NCBI GenBank assembly: GCA_005406025.1
Contig: BGZK01001190.1
Span: forward strand, 124,001 to 188,000
Source of the DNA: Eumeta japonica
Lineage: Eukaryota; Arthropoda; Insecta; Lepidoptera; Psychidae
Reading direction: 5' to 3'
DNA length: 64,000 bases
A program made the position numbers and the translations under genes. Positions 22,236-32,170 of the stretch are shown one piece after another (the first letter of the stretch is position 1; each line of letters begins with the position of its first letter). The notes below the pieces were generated by a model that worked only from the letters and a program-made list of their open reading frames with translations, was not told the DNA's origin and searched no databases.

Positions 22236-23973
22236 TTTATACTTTGGAAAAGGATTATGGTTGGATGGTACGTAAGAAATTATTCCAGGATTTTAAGCGT
22301 GTGTATGCAATCGCAAAATCAATGTTTATCTGTAATAAAATAAAAAAGAGCACAAACATGGTAAAAACTACTTGGAATATAATAAATAGTGAAACTGGAA
22401 AACGGACATCCCGATATTTAGAACTATAATTAAAATTTATTACAAAATTTTAAACAAAGACATAAAAGTTGCCTTTGCTTTTGTAAAGCTCTTTCCGAAT
22501 ATTCCAGTTTCAACTACATAATCTCTGAAGTCATCGCTAACTCTCGCCGAATCTTTGTTGAAACGTAACGTCGATGTTTCTTGCTTTTCATTTGCATTTA
22601 CCCACGTCCATTGTAATGACATTCTTAAAGCGTTCAAATGTATAATAATAAAAAAAAAAAACGCCAATCTTTATGGCTTTTTCGTAAAAATGATTAATTC
22701 AATGATAGATTGCATTGCTCTGTTTAGTAGCTATTTTTAATGCTTGCGTTGATTGTGGTATGTTTCCGGATGTAATGAAGCAAAGTCAAATAATTCCATT
22801 ATTTAAATCCGGTAGTATGTATGACCCTACAAACTGTAAACCGATATCAATATTACCAACGCTCAGTAAGATTTTTGAAAAGTTTATTTTAAATCAACTA
22901 TTGCAGTATTTTTATAACAACAATTTGGATTCACAAAGGGTCGCTCAACAACCAAAGCCGGGTGTCGAGCTTATCCAGCAGATTTTTTGATGCCTGGGAG
23001 AATTCACGGGATGCGATTGGTGTCTTCTGTAATTTATGCAAGGCATTTGACTGTGTTCATCATGACACATTGAGCTGGAAAATACATCATTATGGCGTCA
23101 CAGGTCGATTTGTTGGACATTTAGAGTCTTATCTAAGTGATAGAATTCAAAGGGTTGACATTAATGATGAGAGGTCATCCGGATCTGCAGTAAATATGGG
23201 CGTGCCACAGGGTTTAGTTTTTGGATCATTTCTATTCCTATTGTAAAATCATCTACCACATCTTGTTAAAAATGGTAATAGGATTGTACTGTTTGCTGAT
23301 GATACCTCCTTACTTTTTAAGATTGATAGGCATCAACCTGCTTTTGATGAAGTAAACAGTACCATCTCTGGAATCGTTTAATGGTTTAGTATTAATAATC
23401 TTCTGTTCAATGAAAGGAGAACAAAACTTGTAAAATTTTCCTTATCTAATTCTAAATTGATCGACACAAATGTAATGGTCAAAAACCAGGTACTGGATAT
23501 TGTGGATACGACCCTATTAACATTAGATATAAAAACGATCTTGTTGCTCATAAGACCCGTCTAAGTAAAATTAATAAATAATTTAAGGGGCTGTGTGTGC
23601 GCTTTTCTAATAAGATCCCAGCTGAAGTTCAAAATTTGCCATTTGCTGAGTTTAAACGTTTCGTTAAAAGAAAGTTATATGTCAAACGGCTATTATATAT
23701 ATGGATATCTTAATGAAAAAATCCCCTGTGATTGAACTTCTAGTCTATCAGGTTATTTTATATTATTTTTAAATTTCGACTAAATTATTTACTCAATCCT
23801 TTATATTGATGAGTAAAAAGAGCAAGCCTTGAGTTTCTTGCCCATTCTTCTCTAGGTGAATCAGTATTTGGAATAGGTGGTAATGTTGAAAAGAATTTAT
23901 TAATGACGTATTTTAAGTGTAATTTCATTACCTACAAAATAAAGATATTTTTGATTTGATTTAATTTGATATG
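22236..23973 (+). mobile_element. 5'-truncated LINE inserted into the mariner
   Basis: A non-LTR retrotransposon remnant, plus strand. The pre-RT linker (VKTTWNIINSETGKR) is near 22370. The RT follows with KSGSMYDPTNCKPISILPT, KIFEKFILNQLL, DAIGVFCNLCKAFDCVHHD (motif A), NMGVPQGLVFGSFLF (motif B region, usual S-I-L-G-P changed), and LFADDTSLLFK (catalytic FADD). The C-terminal end KIPAEVQNLPFAEFKRF is near 23630. The 3' UTR has GAGTTTCTTGCCCATTCTTC and ends in a TTGATTTGATTTAATTTGAT tail instead of poly-A. Multiple stops. The 7-bp duplication AGGTAGC (22229-22235 and 23974-23980) marks the insertion. Clade: Jockey/CR1-like (Daphne-type), not certain. Confidence 0.9.
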
Positions 23974-24431
23974 AGGTAGCCTCTTTCTTCGGAATGACAA
24001 GTCATTATGCACAATTGTTTTAGAAGAGATAAAACAGTCACTGCAGACTCGTACACTTACAATTGTTTACCTCTTGTTTTGGAAAAAGTTTGGGATAAAT
24101 GACCTCGCAGTAGAATTCTCCTTAATCGTGACAATGCTTTACTACATAACGCCTGACAAACAACTAACTATTTGTGAACGTTAGACATAAAAATTAAGGC
24201 TCAGCTGTCTTACACCCCCGAACTATCAACATTATACTTATATTTATTTTCTAAAATAAGAGAAAAACTTCGAGGAAAGTGGTTACAGATGCCCAGGAGA
24301 TGAGACGTCAGTTTTATATGAAGAGGCGGTCGAAGCGACCCCTAAGTGTAAGTAGACAGAGTTTCTTTCAGAGTTTCCATCGAATGCAGCGATGTATTGA
24401 TCTCGACGAACACTATTTTCAAAAACGATAA
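23974..24431 (+). pseudogene. Mariner transposase, C-terminal part (right of LINE)
   Basis: Picks up with VASFFGMTSHYAQ, then LLNRDNALLHNA (second catalytic Asp, RDNA where HDNA is usual), LSYTPELSTLYLYLFSKIRE (the third catalytic Asp of the SPDLAP motif is Glu in this copy), KLRGKW, EAVEATPKCK, and CIDLDEHYFQKR with a stop at 24429-24431. Several internal stops. Joining the halves across the LINE would still leave out the TGDE region, so the mariner was internally deleted before or during the LINE insertion. Confidence 0.85.
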
Positions 24432-24569
24432 TAATTATAATTACTTGCTAGTTTCATCAATTTTTTGATTTTAGAAGAGTCAATTTTTACTTTCAGATTG
24501 TCCCATGTACATCAGACTCCTTTCCTTTTAATTATTAATTTTTCTTTTTTATTTTTATTATTAATTTCT

Positions 24570-24722
24570 TAGGGTCCACGTTACTCTTTCTAGACATATA
24601 TTGTCTATTTTTCTCTACTTTTGTTTTACGAATTAAATAATATTTCACTGTTTGACATTCACAAATAGAACTAACACTCGCGCATCCCAGCACGGAGACC
24701 GCGTGCCCAGCGTGCTTTACAT
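24570..24722 (-). repeat. 3' LTR remnant of a Ty3/gypsy element
   Basis: On the minus strand a polypurine tract, AGAAGGGGGGA (about 24723-24733), is followed by TGATGTAAAGCACG. About 95 bp (24572-24666) is repeated in the same orientation at 28973-29065; shared phrases are 'ggtccacg', 'ctacttttgttt' and 'gaattaaataa'. This pairing at both ends of the pol remnants identifies LTRs. The outer limit is unclear. Confidence 0.65.
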
Positions 24723-26044
24723 CATCCCCCCTTCTAGAAAAAAAACCTTGTAAAACTAATTTTTTTTTTGTTTATGGACCCCATGGTAATTGACATAGTA
24801 TAATATTTTATGCCCTATCTATAAGTGGAACATCGTACAATGCAAGTAAAATGTTACGATCGCATAACATCTATTGACATGACTTTCAATTTATTATTTC
24901 ACTTACAAATGATTACATGTTCATCATTTACGTCTAAGCCCTTGCAGCCAAGCTTCCAGAATGTACTCACCTGTTAAAACAACTTCAAAAGACAGACGAC
25001 CTCTCAAAAAGACTAGACATCCTGCTAATAATTGAAAATTTTAATTTCAAGTAAATAAACAATGTTCAAAACAGTAGATTTCTCGTAGGCATGGGAGGCT
25101 GCGAGAAGATGTCGGCCGCCTCTTAGCCACAATCGCTCTGCCAGCATCGTTCGGGCGTCGCTCTGCTATCGTGTCTTTTCAGCATCTGAAACTATATGCC
25201 TTATGTGAGAGAAACCAAATCTGATCATACCATCGGCTGTCATTCAACTTCATCCGCTGTCAAAAAGCGAATCGCACAGGTGAACCATCTTTAATAACAT
25301 AGTTGCATCCCTTCACAAGCCGAATCATCTTTTTATACTTAACCTTTCTCATATAACCTTTCATAATTTTAAAAAATCACGGTGAGCTTTTCGTTGCCTT
25401 CCAGTTTTTCTACCGTGATATCAGATGCCGAGCGCGGCGTCAGCCGTTCGAACGTCCATCAGTCGTCGTATGTAACATGTAACACAACAACAAGACACAT
25501 ATTAATTTACAGATCAGTCAGGTTCGTGCTGACATGAACATTATACAATTTTTTATCAAATAGGATTGTAGAACCAATAATTATTAAAACCCATGCCTAT
25601 TCTAGCATATCATTATGTATTAATTTCGAATTCATGTTTGCAATAAAATGTTCGTCGTTAGTGTCATTACAAAATAAATATAACTATTGTTATGGCTACC
25701 TACTTTGAATCCTTCTTTGTACTATTTTAACTTTTAGCTTTTAACTTTTATTTACGCTTTGTGTATACTGTTTCTGTCTACATGGACTATATCTCACATT
25801 CGCTTATTGAGTGGTACGATTTTAAATGTGGAGCTAGATAATTTTTCTGCATTTTGTATGGCTCTTTATAACATCACATTAGTTTAACGGTTTTATCTAC
25901 AATCCTTCTAAGCACGTATACCATTACCAAGTCTCCTACGCAAAACTTTGAACATTTCGTAAGAAATGTTCAGAGTTCAAAGTAAGGGTAACCTTATCAT
26001 ACCTAATTTTCTGTTTTACCTGCTTATTCCCTAATGTTTCTAAC

Positions 26045-26576
26045 AACCTTATTAATAATTTTATTTACAAATTCTTGTTCCTGAACCACATTATCGTAAG
26101 ATCGATTTATATTTCCTAACGGAGCATTATCCAAAGAAAAGTTTCGCTCTCAGCCGCACATTAACAAATATGAGATCACCTCTGTCGTGCTCTGTATAGT
26201 TATATTATATGAAAATGCTAATAAAGCTAAAACCATGCACTAATCTCTGTGGTTACTGCTAATATACATCAATAAAGTTACCAAGGCGTTCGATGAAACC
26301 TTTCTATCAAACCACTTGTTTGCAGACAAAACGCAATAGCAAATCGCGATATTGCCCCAAATACTTTGATCTTACAACTTTTGAGTTAAAAACCGTCTCT
26401 CGGTCGGATTTTATTTCCTGTACTGAAATATAGCCTGATTGCTCACTTTCTTTCTTTCCAAGCCAGCACAACACCATATTACGTCTTTCTCTACTTCTTT
26501 CTCTGCATTCTTCACGAAAAATCTTTTTGTTAATTTTTCCAACGTTTTGGTTAACCCATAATGCCTTCCTTTTCAA
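26045..26576 (-). pseudogene. Gypsy integrase remnant
   Basis: Minus strand near 26300-26045: IERFHRTLGNFIDVY, then LALLAFSYNIT, the conserved end of the integrase core, where ERFHR carries the catalytic-core Glu. CG-ERNFSLDN and YDNVVQEQEFVNKIINKVVR follow. Upstream the frame 26307-26576 (LWVNQNVGKINKKIF..., ending FVCKQVV) fits only loosely, and part of the core between it and ERFHR is deleted. Stops interrupt the frame. Confidence 0.75.
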
Positions 26577-26749
26577 GGTTCATCATTTCAAAACCTCTTC
26601 TAACGTGCTCCTAGATAAGACGACTACCTCTTTCTTTCGTCTTAACCAATTTATTATTTTATATAAAATTTAATTTCTTTAAAAAATATCCCGATATATA
26701 CCTCCATTCCCACCTAATACTTTTACAGCCAACCTACAAAATTAATCAC

Positions 26750-27280
26750 CCCACTGCTTTTCTACTAAGTTCTCTGCTGAAATTTTGTGCACCGTTAATT
26801 TGATCTTCTCCTCGAAGTAAAGTCATTTTTCATTACTTTCTTTAAGCGAGTTTCTAGAAACAAAATCGACTATTACATTTAGACGTCCCGATGTATATAC
26901 AATAATAAAATCATGTTCTTATGAACAAATCGTCCACCTAGCTAATTTATCGTTAACATTTTTATACTCTTTTAACTAATATAACGCCTTAAGGTCTGTT
27001 ACTACTTTAAATGTCATTTCCGAAATATATTATCTAAGATATTACAATGTCCATAAATCTCCTCGGGTTCTGTTGTGGAACGTTTCTTCCCTAAGTCGCT
27101 GAACTTTCGCGAAACGTAAACTAGAAGACGCGTCTCCTTCGTCTTTTTCTCCTTTTGCATCAATGATGCACCTAATGCTTTCCCACTAGGATCTACAAAT
27201 AATTGTGTTACTAACACATCGTCGTTATTCTCACATGCAAAACATTTCGTAAAAACTCCTTGTAGCTTTTTCGCTGACAA
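26750..27280 (-). pseudogene. Gypsy RNase H and linker remnant
   Basis: The minus frame 27014-27280 reads LFVDPSGKALGASLMQ (D-x-S-G-K-A-L-G-A, the first catalytic Asp of gypsy RNase H), then RLLVYVSRKFSD and KKRSTTEPEE (second acidic residue). After a break near 27010 come KVVTDLKALY (D in the TDHKAL position), NVNDKLARWT and HDFIIVYTSGRLNVIVDFVS. This is the typical order of a Ty3/gypsy RNase H. Degraded by stops and a lost segment. Confidence 0.85.
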
Positions 27281-27461
27281 ACAGACGAATAAAGATTCGT
27301 CTGTCTGTTAGCGATAGAAACTGTAAATAAAGATTTACATTCAAATCACTAGTTGTCTAGCACACAAATCAAGGCTCGATTACATACCAACAAGTACTCT
27401 TAATTCTTATTCATCCACTCTTCGAAGCATGTCATCACGGCTGACGGTAACTTCTATTCTG

Positions 27462-27490
27462 TGTGTCTGACACGCGGAGTGTCAGACACA
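27462..27490. repeat. Perfect 12-bp hairpin
   Basis: TGTGTCTGACAC (27462-27473) and GTGTCAGACACA (27479-27490) with loop GCGGA. A second hairpin, ACAGACGAAT/ATTCGTCTGT, lies about 180 bases to the left (27280-27303). Both lie in the gap between the protease and RNase H remnants. Confidence 0.75.
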
Positions 27491-27538
27491 AACAGTGCAC
27501 ACAATCCTTTCTTACTAAAAATAAATTTATTCTTATTA

Positions 27539-27712
27539 TCTATACATATAAGCGAAATACTTATTACGAGATCTCCTAAACTGTAAGTCCGACTGACCTG
27601 AAATTTGGCATAATCACTCTTTGTGGGACGTAAATACTCACTGAGAATAGATTTTATATAAATATTATCGAAAAAAATAATCATAATTTTTGTCTACCCG
27701 GGCAGAGCCACA
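27539..27712 (+). mobile_element. Helitron-like 5' end inside the gypsy element
   Basis: Begins TCTATACATATAAGCG, close to the 5' end of the Helitron at 20073. The phrases 'gaaatttggcataatcactc' and 'gagaatagattttat' match the order seen in the Helitron at 15147. The GC stretch 'ctacccgggcagagcc' at about 27694 may be the remains of the 3' hairpin, but no CTAG is kept. It lies where the gypsy RT should be. Confidence 0.5.
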
Positions 27713-27813
27713 ATAAAAAATTAATACTCTAATATATCCGCATTTTGACTCACAGAAACCGTACCAAAAAAAAGAGATGTAAATGTAAATCTTTAACATT
27801 TCAACACGTGTGC

Positions 27814-28074
27814 TTAAGCTTGGTTTTGTACACACAATTCTATTGACGCAAACCTAATAAATTTCAATATTTCTCCATATACTCCTTTTAACACCACATG
27901 GGAGTTTGAAAGTTCATAAATCTTATTAGTATCTATAATGTTTGTTTTGATGCAGCTCACATTAGCCCCAAAATCTAATAAAGCGTGCACATTACCTTCA
28001 TTCAGAGTAACCTTTACGTACGTGCTACCCCCTACTTGATTAGCCGATAGAGTCATCGGATAACGACTACGCAC
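27814..28074 (-). pseudogene. Gypsy retropepsin-like protease remnant
   Basis: The product YVKVTLNEGNVHALLDFGAN followed by VSCI has the shape of a retroviral-type aspartic protease: hydrophobic strand, then the D-[TS]-G-A catalytic motif, here D-F-G-A. The usual Thr/Ser next to the catalytic Asp is Phe, so activity is doubtful even if expressed. It sits directly after the gag tail and before the RT gap. The assigned start is not a real start, because in such elements protease is translated as part of gag-pol. Confidence 0.65.
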
Positions 28075-28743
28075 CTTGAAATTGGTTTACTGCTGCTGCC
28101 CCCCCTAGAATTTCCCTGATGGTTTGTCGAAGATGGCGCTGAGGCTCTCCAGTCTCGTTTGCGCCAATCTTGATTCGGTGGTGCCGCCTTTCGTCTCGGG
28201 TCTCCGTGGTTGCGCAACCAGTAGAGCCGAGCTTCTGTCACTGCCGTCTTCAATAACCTCACCGCGGTCATATCTTTGCTCGCCGAGCATTCTTTGGGAG
28301 CTTCCTTGGCTCCACACTCCAAAGTCAAATCGTAGTTAGCCTTTCGATTTTCCGAATAGGCCTATTTGTTATTCGTGATTACGTTTCAAGTTCGCGAGCG
28401 AATTATAAATTTGCGCCACTTTTCGCTTTTGCAGCTAACCTCTTCAATCTATAAAAATATTTTGATAGGTCTGCCTCTTCCAGCCTGCTGTTGTATAAAG
28501 GCTGTACATTATTTGTTTCGCACTTAAACTCTTCTCTGAACTCTCTTTATAATGTCTTTATACGTCACTTCACAGCTATTACTTGCTTTTAAGAAAAATT
28601 TGGCCGGGCTCACCGCATACAGACTTAAGTCCGTTTTTTGTTATCGGTTGCTTCAATTTTTTAACAAGGCTAGCGTCTCTTAGCTGATACAAAATTCTTC
28701 GAAATTCTCGTTGGGTGAGCCTTGAAAAATATCTGCCATTTTA
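28075..28743 (-). pseudogene. Gypsy gag remnant
   Basis: Starts MADIFQGSPNENFEEF at about 28743 on the minus strand, soon runs into stops, and continues in pieces to the frame 28053-28328: a charged tail with WLRNHGDPRRKAAPP, DWRKRDWRA and STNHQGNSRGGSSS. Arg/Gly/Ser-rich basic tails are usual for nucleic-acid-binding gag ends. No intact CCHC knuckle is visible. The assignment rests mainly on position upstream of the protease. Confidence 0.55.
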
Positions 28744-28869
28744 TTATAATATTATTATATTTTCGTCTGTAATATCGCTTATGTGCTTTCTTGCGCGTCC
28801 ACCAGTGTAAGCGGTTCGTCTGTGGGCTCTAGTGACAATACCTTTTCGATAATCGGGATTCAGCGATAT

Positions 28870-29065
28870 AAGTTACGTTTATTTGTTTACTTCTCAGCTA
28901 TATCCAATTAATGCATATGCTTTTAGAATGATACTATTTGTATCAAATTCTCTTCTTTTTCATTACTCTCAAGGTCCACGCCACTTTTCGTGGACACACC
29001 TGATTTTTTTCTATTTACTTTTGTTTCGCGAATCAAATAACATTTTACTATTTGAAATTTTTCAT
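28870..29065 (-). repeat. 5' LTR remnant of the Ty3/gypsy element
   Basis: 28973-29065 repeats 24572-24666 in the same orientation ('aggtccacg', 'ctatttacttttgttt', 'gcgaatcaaataacattt'). Between it and the gag start lies 'cttacactggtggacgcgc' (minus), a possible primer-binding area. Divergence between the two LTRs is high, pointing to an old insertion. Confidence 0.6.
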
Positions 29066-30895
29066 TATATTAATATTAATGACGTCAACCTTAACAGGAT
29101 CATACACATATAATATATGTAAAACTTAATTTTCCATACATAATATTAATATAATATTTCCGGAGTATGTAAATAAAAATAAAGAATCAAATATGGAAAA
29201 AGGCATTTTTTTTATGTACATAATATAAAAATATCTTTAAACCACATAGATACCGAAATAGTCTTGGAAAGAAAGAAAAATTCTGTCTAAATAAAATACG
29301 TTAGTGTTTTCAATTACTCTCTACATTATTAAGTTAGTATATTTTTTCTAATTCTGTGCATTTGTACGTGAAAATAAGTTATTTATGAGTTTCAAAATCG
29401 ACTAACCCTCCAAATTCGGAGAGTCATTGGTTAGATGACACTCAAACATTGCAAATAAGAAAATATGAATTTTATTTATGTTATTCTAAGCATTTGTTAA
29501 GTAGATACGAATTAAGTAAGATATTTGAAGAAATATGGAACTTTAAATAAAAATATGAAATTCGAAAATTTTTAATTTAAAGGACTGTGTTCCAGCAATC
29601 TTTTCTAGTCCTTTGAATTCAACTATAATTTATAGCCTTTTAAGTTTTACACGTTTGCTATACCTATAGCTATTTCCTGCTTTACGTAGTGAAAAATTTT
29701 AAATACTAACCATTTTTATACAAACTATTTTCGGGGGATCCGGACTCATCTAGCAAATCTTAACTGAACTCGTTGTACAAATTTTTTGTGGAAATCGAAT
29801 TACAAACCTTCGGAGACAAAAAATACATTTATGTGCCTGAGCACTCATATTCCTCGACAGTCCTTATTATAAATAAATAATTAAATTCGAATATTTTTTC
29901 TACTCGCGCCGTTATGCATGAAAACGTGTGTTGTAAAAGCAAGCTGTTTGTACAATAACATGATGATTGATATCTCGATTTTATTCTCATGTGACATTAG
30001 CAAATGTGTTATTGAACAAATAGTTTTAAGAAACTTCATCTCTATTTGTACAGTAATTTATTTTAGAATTTTATGAAAAATTAAAAATTATATGCAACTC
30101 CTCTTTTTAATAAATCCACTTATCATACTTATGACACACTTTTATGTAACTTTCACAGATTCCTGCACTGCACGTTTTGTGTTACTTTCTGATTGTACAA
30201 CAACCAGAAAGTCACACAAAATGTGGACTGGGAAGGTTGCACAAATTCTTAAATTAATGATGTCAATAAATAATATAGACAGAAAAAATTAACAAATGTC
30301 AATAAATAAACGTAAGTGAAACACAATTTTTACATAGTCAAAATTGTTGAAAAAACTGTAAGAGGGACAAATATTAAAACATTTTTTTTTAATATTTATT
30401 CATATCTCGTATAGTCGTCTATTGTGCATAAAGGTACTAATAGCTTACTCAGCTTAATAATTGATCGGTAACTGTAAGGTCGGGTACCAATTGTTTTTGG
30501 AGAACTAAAAAATGTGTCCACACAAAATATTTTCCATAAAGTAGAACGCATTATATTTATTTATAAATAAATAATAACCTAAAGCTAAAACACGACATTA
30601 GCTTCTCATATTTAAGTGAATATCGTTCTCCTGTCTATGCCTTAACAACTACAGCAAGTCATTTTCATAAGATGATGAATTATGAAAGACATACTGATCT
30701 CATAAATATCCTATGTATTGTACGTCTTTTGTCCCCACTAATATACCGTATTGACAAAATTCATAGATTTAAATCGTTAGATGGGCTTGTCATAGAAAAA
30801 AAATGGCCAAATAAATAATAATATTAAACACAATTAATTATTCGAAATCGATAACGATAATTTGTATTCAATACCTATATGATTTACATCATTAA
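29066..30895. other. AT-rich sequence, no gene seen
   Basis: No coding signal. Frames such as 30092-30292 carry no domain. Repeated short motifs only. Confidence 0.45.
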
Positions 30896-30961
30896 TTTTC
30901 TAACGAGTAATTCAAACTGCACGAGACACTATCGAGTCTCGTGCAGTTTGGATTATAAGAA
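30896..30961. repeat. Hairpin with 15-bp perfect stem, miRNA-like size
   Basis: CAAACTGCACGAGAC (30913-30927) pairs perfectly with GTCTCGTGCAGTTTG (30936-30950) across an 8-base loop, ACTATCGA. The flanks TTTTCTAA and TTATAAGAAAA extend the stem imperfectly to about 66 nt in total. Size and shape suit a pre-miRNA but also a template-switch quasi-palindrome. Confidence 0.7.
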
Positions 30962-32004
30962 AATATAGCAGAGTCTTTGTACTGAGGGTCTACCTATACA
31001 AAGGCTCAAATCTTTGGTAAACATTGTGTGACAATCTTAAGCGGTTTAATAACTTGAATTAGTATTTGAAGCATTTTTCTTAATTTTAAAAGCTTTCTCA
31101 ATGCTGCTATATATGTTACATTTCTTAATTAAATGTCATAACTTAGGAAATAATATGACATACAAGGGCAAGGCGCCATCTCGTGCGTGTGCCAGGCAAA
31201 ACGCATTTTTCGCATTTCATCGAGCGTGTCTACTACGCATCCTATTTCCCGAAGCTGAGATCAAAAGGGCATATTAATTTCGTCATGACTGCCAGCGACT
31301 CGATTGCCGGGTCGTGACTTAAAATTATGCGAATTGATTTTGCAGTCTATACCCGCGCCAGTGTACAAAGTTCGATGATACTTCAATCGTGCGAAGAGAA
31401 CTTTGTTTGTACCTGATGTAAAATGAAACATTGATGTATTGATTGTTGGAGACTACTAAAGCTATTTGAAATAATAAAATTATGTAAAACATCTTACACG
31501 AATTTGTTACTTTTTGTTGTACATTAAATTTTGTAGTTTGTTCTTTAAATTTAATTTGTTTTTTCATAAACTACCGTAATTCTGGCTGAATGTAGGTTTG
31601 TTCTAAAATACCTACTGAAAATTTTATTTGTAATAGTTTTATTCTACGGAAAATAATTTTTCTCAGCAAATGCAATAATTTCATCACTTTTGAAAAAATG
31701 ATTCACATAAAGTATAATTGACTGGTTTGCAAGTAGCATAATTATTATGTATCGAATACCCGATAACATAACTATTATGTATCGTAAACATGACTTAATA
31801 TAACTTTTAAGACAGTTTATATAAGTATTTCCTGTATTTTATTAAAATTAAATTATTGTTTTTTCGCGAGCGTCTGGATTTGTATTTGCAGCACTCGCCA
31901 CATTTAGTAACTCTTCACAAAAAGAGCATATTGTTGATTTCCAAATACCAACACTTATATTAATTTTGCTCTTATATTCATTCTGACTAATTTTTTTTAT
32001 ATGA
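30962..32004. other. Mostly AT-rich; GC-richer block at 31170-31400
   Basis: 31165-31320 is a GC-richer unique stretch (AAGGCGCCATCTCGTGCGTG; ends GATTGCCGGGTCGTGACTT) without a long frame. It could be a conserved non-coding element, but this cannot be judged without other genomes. The minus frame 31325-31567 shows no domain. Confidence 0.35.
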
Positions 32005-32170
32005 TTTACAATAGGCAATCGAGCATGCAGGCCATCAGAAATCAGATAGTCATCGACACCCACGGACACCAGCAACCCCGGAGGAGGCACTTGTAGTGCC
32101 TCCTCCGGGGTTGTGGGTTTGTAGGTACCACGCATAATCAATGTCTCCTCCCCTCTTTGCATCGTACACA
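32005..32170 (+). repeat. Dispersed lepidopteran repeat, copy 2, with a snapback
   Basis: Reads 'ggcaatcgagcatgcaggcc', 'catcgacacccacggacacc', 'agcaaccccgg', the same phrase order as copy 1 at 3435-3560. It contains a 41-bp snapback: CAACCCCGGAGGAGGCACT (32073-32091) and its exact reverse complement (32095-32113) around the 3-base loop TGT. The minus frame 31848-32171 reads across this repeat and is not a gene. Confidence 0.75.

Larger units (their letters stand above)
24723..28750 (-). mobile_element. Ty3/gypsy LTR retrotransposon interior, decayed
   Basis: Order on the minus strand: start of gag near 28743 (MADIFQGSPNENFEEF), gag to about 28075, protease 27814-28074, a gap, RNase H/linker 26750-27280, integrase about 26045-26576, polypurine tract 24723. 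This is the Ty3/gypsy order (integrase after RNase H). The RT core (fingers/palm with YxDD) is absent: only ~530 bp separate protease from RNase H, and 27539-27712 of that looks like a Helitron insertion. Frameshifts throughout. No envelope-like frame. About 24734-26040 holds only the degraded integrase C-terminus and 3' region. Confidence 0.85.

Noticed and set aside
24570..29065. Endogenous retrovirus with envelope gene
   Set aside because: No envelope-like frame with signal peptide and membrane anchor is visible; the element is described as a plain Ty3/gypsy retrotransposon.
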